A stretch of 64,000 nucleotides of DNA. Origin: Bacillota bacterium (lineage in GTDB: Bacteria > Bacillota > Clostridia > Lachnospirales > Lachnospiraceae). Location: assembly GCA_023395555.1 (NCBI GenBank), contig JAEWYQ010000017.1:32201-96200 (forward strand), given 5' to 3'. Within the stretch, counting starts at the first letter, position 1; each line of letters begins with the position of its first letter. Below are positions 9,046 through 18,599 of the stretch, in pieces. Under the pieces are notes generated by a model, which was not told the DNA's origin, made no database searches, and worked only from the letters and a program-made list of their open reading frames with translations. Both the position numbers and the translations under genes were made by a program.

Positions 9046-9906
9046 ATGCAGGGCAGAGAGCAGTTAAAGAATAAGAAAAGAATTGTAATTAAAATCGGAT
9101 CGTCATCCTTGACCCATTCGGAGACGGGAAGCTTAAATCTGGATAAGATGGAACGGCTGGTTCGGATTCTCACGGATCTCCGCAACCAGGGAAAGGATGT
9201 GGTACTGGTAAGCTCGGGAGCAATTGCCGTAGGCAGAAAAGCCCTGGGTATCCTGAAACGTCCTACGGAGAGAGCCGTAAAGCAGGCCTGTGCGGCGGTG
9301 GGCCAGGCCAGTCTGATGATGGTGTACCAGAAGCTGTTCGGAGAATACCACCAGACGGCTGCTCAGATCCTGATGACAAAATACACCATGATGAATGAAA
9401 TCAGCCGTTACAACGCCAAGAACACCTTCGAAGAGCTGTTCTCCATGGGCGTAATTCCCATTGTAAATGAAAATGATACGGTTTCCACGGAGGAGCTGGA
9501 TCTGGACTTTGGTGACAATGACACCCTGTCCGCCATTGTAACGGCGCTTATCGGGGGAGATCTGCTGATCCTTCTGTCGGATATCGAAGGCTTATATACC
9601 GATGATCCTCATACCAATAAGGAAGCCAGACTGATTCCCTGTGTGACAGAGATTAATGAGGAGCTGGCAAATATGGCAAAAGCATCCACCAGCGCCGTGG
9701 GAACCGGAGGAATGGCAACCAAGGTGTCCGCTGCCAGGATTGCCACGGCATCCGGTGCGGATATGGTGATCACAAACGGGGATAATGTGAGGAACATCAA
9801 TCATATCATAGAGGGAAGAGAGACAGGGACCCTGTTTCAGGCACACAAGCAGGACGATTTTAATATTATGGACTATATTTATTCAAAACAATATCAGAAC
9901 CAGTGA
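9046..9906 (+). CDS. proB: Glutamate 5-kinase
   Basis: A 286-residue glutamate 5-kinase, the first step of proline synthesis, making gamma-glutamyl phosphate. The N-terminal VIKIGSSSLTH and the SSGAIAVG, NENDTVS, FGDNDTLSA and GTGGMATKVSAA segments of the amino-acid kinase fold are present. It stops after the kinase domain, so it lacks the C-terminal PUA domain of enterobacterial ProB. GGAGG at 9032-9036 favours the ATG at 9046 over that at 9040. The other proline genes in the window are proA (10903) and proC (20365). Confidence 0.93.
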   Translation: MQGREQLKNKKRIVIKIGSSSLTHSETGSLNLDKMERLVRILTDLRNQGKDVVLVSSGAIAVGRKALGILKRPTERAVKQACAAVGQASLMMVYQKLFGEYHQTAAQILMTKYTMMNEISRYNAKNTFEELFSMGVIPIVNENDTVSTEELDLDFGDNDTLSAIVTALIGGDLLILLSDIEGLYTDDPHTNKEARLIPCVTEINEELANMAKASTSAVGTGGMATKVSAARIATASGADMVITNGDNVRNINHIIEGRETGTLFQAHKQDDFNIMDYIYSKQYQNQ

Positions 9907-9941
9907 GACAGCGCACGAATAAGCAGGTAAGGAGATTTAAT

Positions 9942-10157
9942 ATGGATGAACAGAGGATTGCCAGAATTAACGAATTATACCATAAGTCACAAAAAGAGGG
10001 TCTGACGGAGGAGGAAAAACAGGAGCAGGATAGACTGCGCAAGGAATATGTTGCCGCAATCCGCCAGAATCTCAGGGGATCTCTGGAGAGTGTTTCCATC
10101 GTCAATCCCGATGGCTCTGTGGAAAAGGTTTCGGACCGCAGAAAGAACAGATCGTAG
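9942..10157 (+). CDS. DUF896 (YnzC-like) small protein
   Basis: A 71-residue, highly charged protein with a helix-rich N-terminal half (RIARINELYHKSQKEGLTEE) typical of the DUF896/YnzC family of Firmicutes. The function is unknown; the Bacillus relative is small and linked to the SOS response region. The ATG at 9942 has AAGGAGAT upstream, while the ATG at 9903 overlapping proB is not supported. The stop codon lies inside the first copy of a 36-base tandem repeat. It sits between proB and the folate gene in the same run. Confidence 0.8.
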   Translation: MDEQRIARINELYHKSQKEGLTEEEKQEQDRLRKEYVAAIRQNLRGSLESVSIVNPDGSVEKVSDRRKNRS

Positions 10158-10213
10158 GCTTAGATTAGCATCCGATTAAAGAACAGATCGCAGACCTAGA
10201 TTAGAATCAGATT
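10142..10213. repeat. Two-copy 36-base tandem repeat
   Basis: Copies at 10142-10177 and 10178-10213 match at 31 of 36 positions. The first copy covers the last codons and stop of the DUF896 gene. A hairpin using the end of copy two (about 10208-10240) follows. Confidence 0.7.
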
Positions 10214-10276
10214 AATCCGGAATAAGAAGGATTTAATCTAAAACACCGTGATTTTTTAAGAATAGGATGATATACT

Positions 10277-10870
10277 ATGACAACAAAGGCTGAGATAAGG
10301 AGCCGGATGAAATCGGAACGGAGCCTGATAGGAGGGCAGGAAAGGCTTGAATGGAACGAAGCTATTTTCCGAAGGGTAATCGAAACCAAAGAATACAAGA
10401 CTTCCGGGGTATTACTGGGCTATGCATCCTTTGGCGCGGAGACGGATACCGAAGCTATCCTGGCTCATGCACAGAAGCTGCAGAAAAAGGTGTATCTGCC
10501 CAGGGTGGAGTCCAGGGAGCGGATGGAATTTTACCTGTTTCCAGAGGGAGCGCAACTGTGCGTCAGCCGCTTCGGAGTGCCGGAGCCGGTGCCTGACACC
10601 GCGATGGACACCGCGATGCGTTATACTCCGGAGGAAGCTCCGCAGGAGAGACCCGTAATGCTGATGCCGGGGCTGGCCTTTGACCTTATGGGGAACCGCA
10701 TCGGATACGGAGCAGGATACTATGATAAATACCTGGCGGAGTTCCCGGAGGATTATTTTTTTAAAATCGGGATCTGCTATAACTTTCAATTGTTAGAGCA
10801 TATTCCTTCCGGACCCCATGATATCCGGGCGGATATGGTGATCACGCCTGCCGGCTGCCGGCTTAGGTGA
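10277..10870 (+). CDS. 5-formyltetrahydrofolate cyclo-ligase
   Basis: A 197-residue member of the 5-FCL family (YgfA/MTHFS), which converts 5-formyl-THF to 5,10-methenyl-THF using ATP. The N-terminal K-x-E-I-R-x-R-M-K segment, the PGLAFD segment and the GNRIGYGAGYYDKYL motif that binds substrate and nucleotide are all present. The start ATG has AGGATGA upstream. It lies in the proB-proA run, 32 bases before proA. Confidence 0.9.
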   Translation: MTTKAEIRSRMKSERSLIGGQERLEWNEAIFRRVIETKEYKTSGVLLGYASFGAETDTEAILAHAQKLQKKVYLPRVESRERMEFYLFPEGAQLCVSRFGVPEPVPDTAMDTAMRYTPEEAPQERPVMLMPGLAFDLMGNRIGYGAGYYDKYLAEFPEDYFFKIGICYNFQLLEHIPSGPHDIRADMVITPAGCRLR

Positions 10871-10902
10871 GACGCAAGGTAAGAAGGAGAGGAGGAATTT
10901 AG

Positions 10903-12150
10903 ATGAATTACCTGGAACAACTGGGAAGCAACGCAAGAAAAGCGGCAAGTGCCTTGAATGTACTGGGTCAGGAGGAGAAGAGCCGGGCATTAAGAGCCTG
11001 TGCCCAGTCTCTCATGGATGCCAAAGCACGAATCTTGGAAGCCAATGAGGAAGATGTGCAAAAGGCGGTGCAGGAGGGAATGAAGGACTCTTTGGTAGAC
11101 CGGCTGAGACTGACCCCGGAGCGGATCAAGGGGATGGCAGATGCAATCCTTAAGGTGAGTGAATTGCCGGATCCCATTGGTGAGGTGCACTCCATGACCG
11201 TACGTCCCAACGGGCTGATGATCGGGCAAAAGGCAGTTCCCCTTGGCGTAATCGGCATTATCTATGAATCCAGGCCCAATGTTACGGCAGACGCCTTCGG
11301 ACTGTGCTTTAAAACCGGAAATGCCGTTATTCTGCGGGGAGGTTCGGATGCGATACAATCCAATAAGGAAATCGTTAAGGTGCTGAAGGAAGGACTTGTC
11401 TCGGCCGGAGTGACGGAGTATGCGGTCCAGCTGGTGGAGGATACCTCCAGGGAGACGGCAAGGGATTTCATGAAGCTGAATGCCTATATCGATGTCTTAA
11501 TACCCCGGGGCGGCGCCGGATTAATTAAAACTGTAGTGGAGAACAGCACAATTCCTGTTATTGAAACAGGGACGGGAAATTGCCATATTTATGTGGACGA
11601 ATATGCGGATCTGGGCATGGCTCTGGAGATTATAGACAACGCCAAGACCCAGAGGCTGGGGGTCTGCAATGCCTGTGAATCCCTGGTGATTCATGAAAAG
11701 GTGTGCAGGGAGTTCCTGCCCCTGCTCTATGAGCGCTTGCAGGAGAAGGGAATTGAGATCCGGGCCGACGAAAGGGCCTGTGCCCTTCAACAGGGACTGC
11801 TTCCCGCATCGGAAGAGGATTATGCCGCAGAGTATCTGGATAAGATCATTTCCCTTAAAGTGGTCTGCAGCATTGAGGAGGCAATTGAACATATTAATCA
11901 TTACAGCACCAAACATTCTGAGGCAATCATAACGGGGGACTATAGTCATTCCATGAAGTTTTTGAATGAGATTGATTCTGCGGCGGTCTATGTCAATGCA
12001 TCTACCAGGTTTACCGACGGAGAGGAATTCGGTTTTGGCGCGGAAATCGGCATCAGCACCCAGAAGCTTCATGCCAGAGGCCCCATGGGCTTAAAAGCAT
12101 TAACTACCGTGAAATACATTATCTTCGGAAACGGACAGATCCGCAAATAA
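10903..12150 (+). CDS. proA: Gamma-glutamyl phosphate reductase
   Basis: A 415-residue enzyme that reduces gamma-glutamyl phosphate to glutamate-5-semialdehyde with NADPH, the second step of proline synthesis. The aldehyde-dehydrogenase-like catalytic cysteine lies in [12 protein letters not shown], and the [18 protein letters not shown], [10 protein letters not shown] and [13 protein letters not shown] segments are intact. Length is usual for ProA. GGAGAGGAGG precedes the ATG. It is separated from proB by two small genes in the same direction, so the unit is probably still one operon. Confidence 0.95.
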   Translation: MNYLEQLGSNARKAASALNVLGQEEKSRALRACAQSLMDAKARILEANEEDVQKAVQEGMKDSLVDRLRLTPERIKGMADAILKVSELPDPIGEVHSMTVRPNGLMIGQKAVPLGVIGIIYESRPNVTADAFGLCFKTGNAVILRGGSDAIQSNKEIVKVLKEGLVSAGVTEYAVQLVEDTSRETARDFMKLNAYIDVLIPRGGAGLIKTVVENSTIPVIETGTGNCHIYVDEYADLGMALEIIDNAKTQRLGVCNACESLVIHEKVCREFLPLLYERLQEKGIEIRADERACALQQGLLPASEEDYAAEYLDKIISLKVVCSIEEAIEHINHYSTKHSEAIITGDYSHSMKFLNEIDSAAVYVNASTRFTDGEEFGFGAEIGISTQKLHARGPMGLKALTTVKYIIFGNGQIRK

Positions 12151-12196
12151 GACGGCCCGGACTGTGCGGTTTATACAAAAAAATAAAGGAAGCAGG

Positions 12197-13177
12197 ATGG
12201 TATATATGGAAGAAAAAAAGGTATATGATTTTCCTCCCAGGAAGGGAGCCGGCGGCTTTATGAAGCGATTTGGCAGGCTGACCGCCCTCCTTGTGGTTAT
12301 AGTAATACTTATTATTGTGGTCTTCAACTCGTTTTTCACCATTAAGGAGCAGGAGCAGGCGGTAGTCACCACCTTTGGAAAGGCCAAGACGGTCAATACG
12401 GCAGGACTGCATTTTAAGATTCCCTTTGTTCAGGAGGTCCAGAAGGTGGACACCACAATCCGGGGATTGGCCATCGGGTATGATATCAATACGGGTGAGA
12501 AGACGGAGATGGAGTCCATGATGATCACCAGAGATTTTAATTTTGTTAATGTGGACTTTTTCCTGGAGTATAAGGTATCCGATCCGGTCAAGGCGGTATA
12601 TGCCTCGGAGGAGCCCATCACTATTCTGAAGAACATAGCCCAGAGCAGTATCCGTATGGTAGTGGGCGGTTATGATGTTGACAGCGTAATTACTACCGGT
12701 AAATATGAGATCCAATCCGCCATCAAGGCAGCCATTCTTGAGGAGCTGGATAAGCAGGATATCGGTATCCAGCTGGTGAATATTACAATTCAGGATGCCG
12801 AGCCTCCGACAGATGCGGTTATGGAAGCCTTCAAATCCGTTGAAACAGCAAAACAGGGCAAGGAGACCGCGGTAAATAACGCCAATAAATACCGGAATGA
12901 GCAGCTGCCCGAGGCAGAGGCAAAGGTGGATAAAATCCTTCAGGAGGCCCAGACCTCTAAGACCCAGCGTATCAATGAGGCCAATGCGGAGGTAGCGCGT
13001 TTTAATGAAATGTATAAGGAGTACACCAAATATCCATTGATTACAAAGCAGAGAATGTTCTATGAGGCTATGGAGGAGGTTCTCCCCTCCTTAAAGGTTA
13101 TTATTGACAGCGGGGACGGGGAGATACAGAAGCTGCTTCCCCTGGACAGTCTGCTGGAAGGAGGAGCGAATCAATGA
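12197..13177 (+). CDS. hflK: HflK, SPFH-domain membrane protein
   Basis: About 326 residues with one N-terminal membrane helix (about 25-45), an SPFH/band 7 domain beginning at FFTIKEQEQAVVTTFGK, and a C-terminal coiled coil. HflK forms a large membrane cage with HflC that restrains the FtsH protease. ATG at 12197 is preceded by AAAGGA; the ATG at 12206 is also possible. The stop overlaps the ATG of hflC by four bases, which supports coupled translation of the two partners. Confidence 0.88.
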   Translation: MVYMEEKKVYDFPPRKGAGGFMKRFGRLTALLVVIVILIIVVFNSFFTIKEQEQAVVTTFGKAKTVNTAGLHFKIPFVQEVQKVDTTIRGLAIGYDINTGEKTEMESMMITRDFNFVNVDFFLEYKVSDPVKAVYASEEPITILKNIAQSSIRMVVGGYDVDSVITTGKYEIQSAIKAAILEELDKQDIGIQLVNITIQDAEPPTDAVMEAFKSVETAKQGKETAVNNANKYRNEQLPEAEAKVDKILQEAQTSKTQRINEANAEVARFNEMYKEYTKYPLITKQRMFYEAMEEVLPSLKVIIDSGDGEIQKLLPLDSLLEGGANQ

Positions 13178-14055
13178 AAAAAATAAGAAACTTCACGGGA
13201 ATTCTGGTCCTGCTTCTGGTGGTTGCAGGTTTGATTATCTCCCTGTCGGCAACCATTGTCACCAAAGAGGATGAATACACCTTGGTAAAACGTTTCGGTA
13301 AAATTGAAAGGGTGAACAGCGAGGCAGGGCTGTCTTTCAAAACCCCTTTTATTGAGACTGTGGATGTGCTTCCCAGGAATATTCAGTTCTACGATATGCA
13401 GGAGTCCGATGTGATTACCATGGATAAGAAGACCATGGTGGCCGATAGCTATGTCCTGTGGAAGATAACAGATCCCATTCGCTTCGCCCAGACCTTGAAT
13501 TCATCGGTAACAGCTGCCGAAGGACGAATTGATTCCATTGTTTATAACACAATGAAGAGCGTAATCAGCAGCCTTTCCCAGGCAGATGTCATCAGCGGCA
13601 GGGACGGGGAATTGAACCTGGCGTTCATGGAGAGCATCGGCTCCTCCCTGGACCCTTACGGAATAGAGCTGATCGCGGTGGAGACAAAGCACCTGGATCT
13701 TCCCGGCAATAATAAGAATGCCGTCTTCGAGCGTATGATTTCCGAACGTGCCCAGATGGCTGCAACCTATACGGCAGAGGGGGAATCAGAGGCCCAGAAG
13801 ATCCGCAACACCACGGATAAGGAGGTTGCCATCAGCATCTCCAATGCAGAGGCGGAGGCGGCCAAGATCACGGCGGAAGGCGAGGCGGAGTATATGAGAA
13901 CCCTCTCTCAGGCCTATGCAGACGCGGCTAAGAGCGATTTTTACACCTTTATCCGTTCTCTGGAGGCGGCAAAGACATCCTTAAGCGGAAGCAATAAGAC
14001 CCTGATCCTGTCCAAGGATTCACCCATTGCGAAAATCTTTTATGAAGTGGAATAA
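13174..14055 (+). CDS. hflC: HflC, SPFH-domain membrane protein
   Basis: A 293-residue band 7 protein with an N-terminal helix (residues 8-28), the KEDEYTLVKRFGKIER entry to the SPFH domain, and a C-terminal Ala/Glu-rich coiled coil (AEAEAAKITAEGEAEY). It is the partner of HflK. The ATG overlaps the hflK stop, and GGAAGGAGG lies upstream within hflK. The gene for FtsH is not in the window. Confidence 0.88.
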   Translation: MKKIRNFTGILVLLLVVAGLIISLSATIVTKEDEYTLVKRFGKIERVNSEAGLSFKTPFIETVDVLPRNIQFYDMQESDVITMDKKTMVADSYVLWKITDPIRFAQTLNSSVTAAEGRIDSIVYNTMKSVISSLSQADVISGRDGELNLAFMESIGSSLDPYGIELIAVETKHLDLPGNNKNAVFERMISERAQMAATYTAEGESEAQKIRNTTDKEVAISISNAEAEAAKITAEGEAEYMRTLSQAYADAAKSDFYTFIRSLEAAKTSLSGSNKTLILSKDSPIAKIFYEVE

Positions 14056-14147
14056 AGGCTGTCCTTTGTAGTTTCGTTCATGATAATCAGAAGAGCCTCA
14101 TATAATGATGTGAAGAAGGATTCCTGCGGTAACGCAAGGGAAGGAAC

Positions 14148-15143
14148 GTGAGTGCCTGTATGATAATTGATCTGACGGAGCCGGATTTTCATTATGATAA
14201 ATTTGTGAAAGCAGCGAAAAGCCTGGCGAAGCAATATGAAAGCATACTTGAATATGTCACGATTGGCGAGTCCCATGACAATCGTGACATTATTTTGCTG
14301 AAGCTGGGATTGGGAGAAAAGCATCTGGTGTGCTGCGGAGGGGTACATGCAAGGGAGATTATCAACCCCATTGTCCTGCTGCGGATTACGGAGTATTATG
14401 CGGATTTGTATCTGAACTGCCGGCAGCAAAAGAGAGATTTGAAGAAAAAGCTGGGCAGCCCCCATGTACGTCCGGAGGGGGAGGGTACCCTGCTGACCAT
14501 GTACGGAGAGATGCTCTATGGGGCCTTTATCCATGAGCTGCTTCATACCTATACCATATTGATGGTGCCCCTGTTGAATCCGGACGGATACATGATTGCA
14601 CAGAAGGGCTTTGGCAGCATTCGTGATCCCGGGCTCAGGGAGCAATGCCAAGCCATAGGGCGGTGTTATCTGGAGTGGAAGGGGAATGCCCGGGGAGTGG
14701 ATATCAACCGGAACTTCCCCAGTCAGTTCTGGGTCGGAAAATTCGAAGGAGATCATCCGGCCAGTGAAAATGAGACCCAAGCTTTGATCCGGCTGTTCCA
14801 GGAATATAATACCTCAGGGTTTCTGGACTTTCATTCCAGGGGGAAGGAAATCTATTATTACCGGAACCGGATGCCGGACAGCTATAACAGCAGACAGCTT
14901 GAGATTGCGGAGCGGCTCTGCCGCATTGCCAATTATGGGCTGGTGCCGCCGGAGGAGGAGATTGGGATTGGTGACAGCGGAGGGAATACGGTGCACTATT
15001 ACTCGGAGTATTTCCATAAACCGGCGCTGACCATTGAGACCGTAGAAGATGAAGCCGGATTTCCCATGGAGGATCGGTACCGGATCTCAACCTTTGAAGA
15101 ACTGAAGCTGTTAATTTCTGAATTCGGAAGTATGCTTCTTTGA
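14148..15143 (+). CDS. M14-family zinc carboxypeptidase
   Basis: About 331 residues with the M14 zinc site: HARE (the HxxE ligands) in GGVHAREIINP, the third ligand histidine in LDFHSRG, the substrate arginine in DINRNFPSQF, and the catalytic glutamate in LTIETVED. No signal peptide is seen, which suggests action inside the cell or forespore; peptidoglycan peptides are a possible substrate for the family but that is inference. The GTG at 14148 is very close to AAGGAA; the in-frame ATG at 14160 is an alternative. A short hairpin (14121-14142) sits just upstream of the start. Confidence 0.8.
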   Translation: MSACMIIDLTEPDFHYDKFVKAAKSLAKQYESILEYVTIGESHDNRDIILLKLGLGEKHLVCCGGVHAREIINPIVLLRITEYYADLYLNCRQQKRDLKKKLGSPHVRPEGEGTLLTMYGEMLYGAFIHELLHTYTILMVPLLNPDGYMIAQKGFGSIRDPGLREQCQAIGRCYLEWKGNARGVDINRNFPSQFWVGKFEGDHPASENETQALIRLFQEYNTSGFLDFHSRGKEIYYYRNRMPDSYNSRQLEIAERLCRIANYGLVPPEEEIGIGDSGGNTVHYYSEYFHKPALTIETVEDEAGFPMEDRYRISTFEELKLLISEFGSMLL

Positions 15144-15153
15144 AAAAATCTAT

Positions 15154-15182
15154 TTGCAAATCATATCGAAAAATGGTATACT
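15154..15182 (+). promoter_or_regulatory. Sigma-A type promoter for miaB
   Basis: TTGCAA (15154-15159), a 17-base spacer and TATACT (15177-15182), giving a leader of about 65 bases before miaB. The leader contains the short hairpin ACGC-AGTGA-GCGT (15191-15203). Confidence 0.6.
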
Positions 15183-15256
15183 TGCGCCGAACGCAGTGAG
15201 CGTGCATTAGAGTACGTACCGCCATAGTATATGATTTTGAATGGAGAAGGAACAGT

Positions 15257-16702
15257 ATGGAAATGAATTTCGATAACATAGATATCACGAAGGAGCCTCC
15301 GGTGGAAGAGCCTCACCGCCAGTGGTATTATATTGCCAAATGCAGAGAGATTATCCGGAAAAGAACAGAGGAATACCAGCGGCCCCTGACCTATTGCATT
15401 ACCACCTTCGGCTGCCAGATGAACAGCAGGGATTCGGAGAAGATAGCGGGGATTCTCAAGCAGATCGGTTATGTGGAGGTGGATTCCGAGGATGCGGATT
15501 TTGTAATCTACAATACCTGTACCGTAAGAGAGAATGCCAACAACCGGGTCTATGGAAGGCTGGGCTATGTTGGCAAGCTGAAGAAGAAGCATCCTGGTAT
15601 GATCATTGCCCTGTGCGGCTGTATGATGCAGGAGGCCTCCGCGGTGGAGAAGATACAGAGCAGCTACCGCTTTGTAGACATTATCTTCGGCACCCATAAT
15701 ATCTTTAAACTGGCGGAATTATTGCAGATCCGGCTGGATTCCCAGCGGATGGTCATCGATCTGTGGAAGGACACGGAGCTGATTGTGGAGAATCTCCCCA
15801 ATGACCGGAAATACCAGTTTAAGGCGGGAGTCAATATTATGTTTGGCTGCAATAATTTCTGCAGCTATTGCATTGTCCCCTATGTCAGAGGCAGGGAGAG
15901 GAGCCGTAATCCCGAAGATATTCTGGAGGAGATCCGGGGACTGGCCAGGGACGGCGTGGTGGAGATCATGCTGCTGGGGCAGAATGTGAACTCCTACGGC
16001 AAGAATCTGGAGACACCGGTCACCTTTGCCCAGCTTTTAGAGAAGGTGGAAGAGATTGACGGAATTGAACGAATCCGCTTTATGACTTCCCACCCCAAGG
16101 ACCTGTCCGACGATTTAATTGAGGTTATGAAAAACAGTAAAAAAATATGCAAGCATCTTCATCTGCCCATTCAGTCCGGCAGCAGCCGACTGTTGAAGAT
16201 CATGAACCGGCGTTATACCAAAGAAAGCTATTTGGAGCTGGTGGATAAGATCCGTGCGGCAGTTCCGGACATTTCTCTGACAACGGATATCATCGTCGGC
16301 TTTCCGGGGGAGACGGAGGAGGATTTTGAGGAGACCATGGACGTGGTCAGAAGAGTGGGCTATGACAGCGCATTTACCTTTCTTTATTCCAAACGTACCG
16401 GTACTCCCGCGGCAACCATGGAAGGCCAGGTTGAAGAGGCTGTGGCGAACCGGCGGTTTGACCGGCTGCTGAAGGAGATCCAGAAGAGCTCCGCCCGGTC
16501 CGCAGGAAAGGAGGAAGGGACGGTACAAAAGGTTCTTGTGGAAGAGGCTAATGAACAGACTCCGGGTCTTTTGACCGGAAGACTCAGTAATAATCTGTTA
16601 GTTCATTTTAGCGGATCAGAGGATCTGATCGGAAGGCTTGTAGAGGTACATTTGAAAGAAAGCAAGGGCTTCTATTACATGGGAAGCCTTGTGAAATATT
16701 GA
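15257..16702 (+). CDS. miaB: tRNA-2-methylthio-N6-dimethylallyladenosine synthase MiaB
   Basis: A 481-residue radical SAM methylthiotransferase acting on i6A37 of tRNAs. The N-terminal UPF0004 domain has its three cluster cysteines in TFGCQMN, YNTCTVRENA and CGCMMQ. The radical SAM CxxxCxxC is CNNFCSYC, and a TRAM domain closes the protein. It has an N-terminal extension of about 45 residues ahead of the conserved start, as is common in Clostridia. GAGAAGGAA precedes the ATG. RimO, the related ribosomal S12 enzyme, is at 54757. Confidence 0.95.
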   Translation: MEMNFDNIDITKEPPVEEPHRQWYYIAKCREIIRKRTEEYQRPLTYCITTFGCQMNSRDSEKIAGILKQIGYVEVDSEDADFVIYNTCTVRENANNRVYGRLGYVGKLKKKHPGMIIALCGCMMQEASAVEKIQSSYRFVDIIFGTHNIFKLAELLQIRLDSQRMVIDLWKDTELIVENLPNDRKYQFKAGVNIMFGCNNFCSYCIVPYVRGRERSRNPEDILEEIRGLARDGVVEIMLLGQNVNSYGKNLETPVTFAQLLEKVEEIDGIERIRFMTSHPKDLSDDLIEVMKNSKKICKHLHLPIQSGSSRLLKIMNRRYTKESYLELVDKIRAAVPDISLTTDIIVGFPGETEEDFEETMDVVRRVGYDSAFTFLYSKRTGTPAATMEGQVEEAVANRRFDRLLKEIQKSSARSAGKEEGTVQKVLVEEANEQTPGLLTGRLSNNLLVHFSGSEDLIGRLVEVHLKESKGFYYMGSLVKY

Positions 16703-16718
16703 TCTGAAAGATACGCTG

Positions 16719-16772
16719 CCGGTGTTGTATGCTGCAATCGTACCAATATGTCCGATTGGCACACAACACCGG
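16719..16772. other. Intergenic hairpin, family member B
   Basis: Outer arms 16719-16732 and 16759-16772 pair with one mismatch, and inner arms 16735-16740 and 16751-16756 pair perfectly around a loop. It begins 16 bases after the miaB stop and has no T-run. It shares GTTGTATGC, CGTAC and TGGCA-ACAA blocks with the hairpin at 5924-5968. Confidence 0.7.
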
Positions 16773-16891
16773 CAAGCTGTCTTGAAGGGTGCAGGAAGGT
16801 TCCTTTATAACTTTTGAAAGGAATCTTTCTCTATGCTCAATACGGTAAAGCCGATATAACGTCAGAATAGATAAATTATTCGTCTGTCCAC

Positions 16892-16920
16892 TTGACATAT
16901 TAGTAAAAACAGTATAAAAT
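16892..16920 (+). promoter_or_regulatory. Sigma-A type promoter for rny
   Basis: TTGACA (16892-16897), a 17-base spacer and TAAAAT (16915-16920), about 59 bases before the rny start codon. Confidence 0.7.
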
Positions 16921-16978
16921 TTAAGTGTTGTATTTTGGCTTACCATGTACAATGAAAACTGAATAAGGAGGTGCTCCT

Positions 16979-18535
16979 GTGCCAGAGGCTTTGTATTATG
17001 TAATTGCTATTGCAGTAACCTTGGTGATAACAGCTATTCTTACCTGGTTTTTTGCAACTGCCTATCACAAGAAAGTCTATGAAGCGAAGATTGGCAGTGC
17101 GGATGAGAGGGCGAGAGAAATCATAGATGAAGCGTTAAAAACAGCTGAAACTAAGAAGCGCGAAGCTTTACTCGAAGCAAAAGAGGAATCTTTGAAGGCA
17201 AAGAACGAATTCGATCGGGAAACCAAGGAACGCAGGGCTGAGTTACAGCGCTACGAGAAACGGGTTTTAACGAAGGAAGAGACCTTGGACCGCAAAACCG
17301 AAGCACTGGAAAAAAAGGACGCCAGACTCACTGCAAAGGAAGCCGAGCTTGATAAAGTAAGGCAGGAAGCGGAAGAATTCCACTCAAAACAATTGCAGGA
17401 GCTGGAGAAGATTTCTGGATTAACCTCCGAACAAGCTAAGGAATATCTGATTAAGACTGTTGAAGATGAAGTAAAGCATGAAACTGCTCTGTTAATCAAG
17501 GATTTGGAAAGCAAAGCCAAAGAAGAAGCAGAGAAGAAGGCAAAGGATTATGTAGTCACAGCAATTCAAAGATGTGCTGCAGATCATGTTGCAGAAACAA
17601 CGATTTCCGTTGTTCAGCTGCCCAATGATGAGATGAAGGGAAGAATCATCGGCAGAGAGGGACGTAATATCAGGACGCTTGAAACCATGACCGGTGTGGA
17701 TCTGATTATTGATGACACACCAGAAGCTGTTATTTTATCAGCATTTGATCCGATTCGCAGAGAAGTGGCAAGAATTGCCCTTGAAAAGCTGATTGTGGAT
17801 GGACGAATTCATCCTGCAAGAATTGAGGAGATGGTAGAAAAGGCTCAGAAGGAAGTGGAAGTTATGATCCGGGAAGCCGGCGAAGCCGCTACCCTGGAGG
17901 TAGGAGTCCACGGAATTCACCCTGAGCTGGTCAAGCTCCTGGGCAAGATGAAATTCAGGACAAGCTATGGACAGAACGCGTTAAAGCATTCCGTTGAAGT
18001 AGCGATCCTATCCGGTCTTCTGGCAGCAGAAATCGGCGTGGATGTCAGACTTGCAAAGCGTGCCGGATTATTACATGATATCGGTAAATCAATTGATCAT
18101 GAAGTGGAAGGAACCCATGTGCAGATCGGTGTGGACTTATGTAGGAAATACAAGGAGTCACCTGTCGTTATTAACGCAGTGGAATCACATCATGGAGATG
18201 TGGAATTCCAGAATTTGATCTCTTGTATCGTTCAGGCAGCTGATACGATTTCAGCGGCAAGGCCCGGTGCAAGGCGTGAAACATTAGAAACATATACCAA
18301 CAGATTAAAGCAACTCGAAGATATTACCAACAGCTTTAAGGGAGTAGATAAGTCATTTGCTATTCAGGCAGGCAGGGAAGTCAGAGTAATGGTGGTACCG
18401 GAACAGATCAGCGATGCCGATATGGTGCTGTTAGCTCGTGATTTATCTAAGAAAATCGAGAATGAACTTGAGTATCCAGGACAGATTAAAGTCAATGTAA
18501 TCAGAGAATCCAGAGTTACTGATTACGCGAAGTAA
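16979..18535 (+). CDS. rny: Ribonuclease Y
   Basis: A 518-residue membrane-anchored endoribonuclease that starts bulk mRNA decay in Firmicutes. It has an N-terminal membrane helix (about 3-25), a long coiled coil to about residue 190, a KH domain with [12 protein letters not shown], and an HD domain with the HDIGK metal motif. Length matches the family. AAGGAGGTG at 16966 serves the GTG start. A strong terminator follows, so it is probably monocistronic. In many relatives rny lies beside recA, which is not seen here. Confidence 0.95.
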   Translation: MPEALYYVIAIAVTLVITAILTWFFATAYHKKVYEAKIGSADERAREIIDEALKTAETKKREALLEAKEESLKAKNEFDRETKERRAELQRYEKRVLTKEETLDRKTEALEKKDARLTAKEAELDKVRQEAEEFHSKQLQELEKISGLTSEQAKEYLIKTVEDEVKHETALLIKDLESKAKEEAEKKAKDYVVTAIQRCAADHVAETTISVVQLPNDEMKGRIIGREGRNIRTLETMTGVDLIIDDTPEAVILSAFDPIRREVARIALEKLIVDGRIHPARIEEMVEKAQKEVEVMIREAGEAATLEVGVHGIHPELVKLLGKMKFRTSYGQNALKHSVEVAILSGLLAAEIGVDVRLAKRAGLLHDIGKSIDHEVEGTHVQIGVDLCRKYKESPVVINAVESHHGDVEFQNLISCIVQAADTISAARPGARRETLETYTNRLKQLEDITNSFKGVDKSFAIQAGREVRVMVVPEQISDADMVLLARDLSKKIENELEYPGQIKVNVIRESRVTDYAK

Positions 18536-18551
18536 AATTCTTAATTGAGTA

Positions 18552-18599
18552 AATAGTCGGAACGAAGTAGAATACTACATTGGTTCCGGCTATTTTTTA
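18552..18599 (+). terminator. Intrinsic terminator after rny
   Basis: A 12-base stem (18552-18563 with 18583-18594, allowing one G-U pair) followed by a T-run to 18599. Confidence 0.85.
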
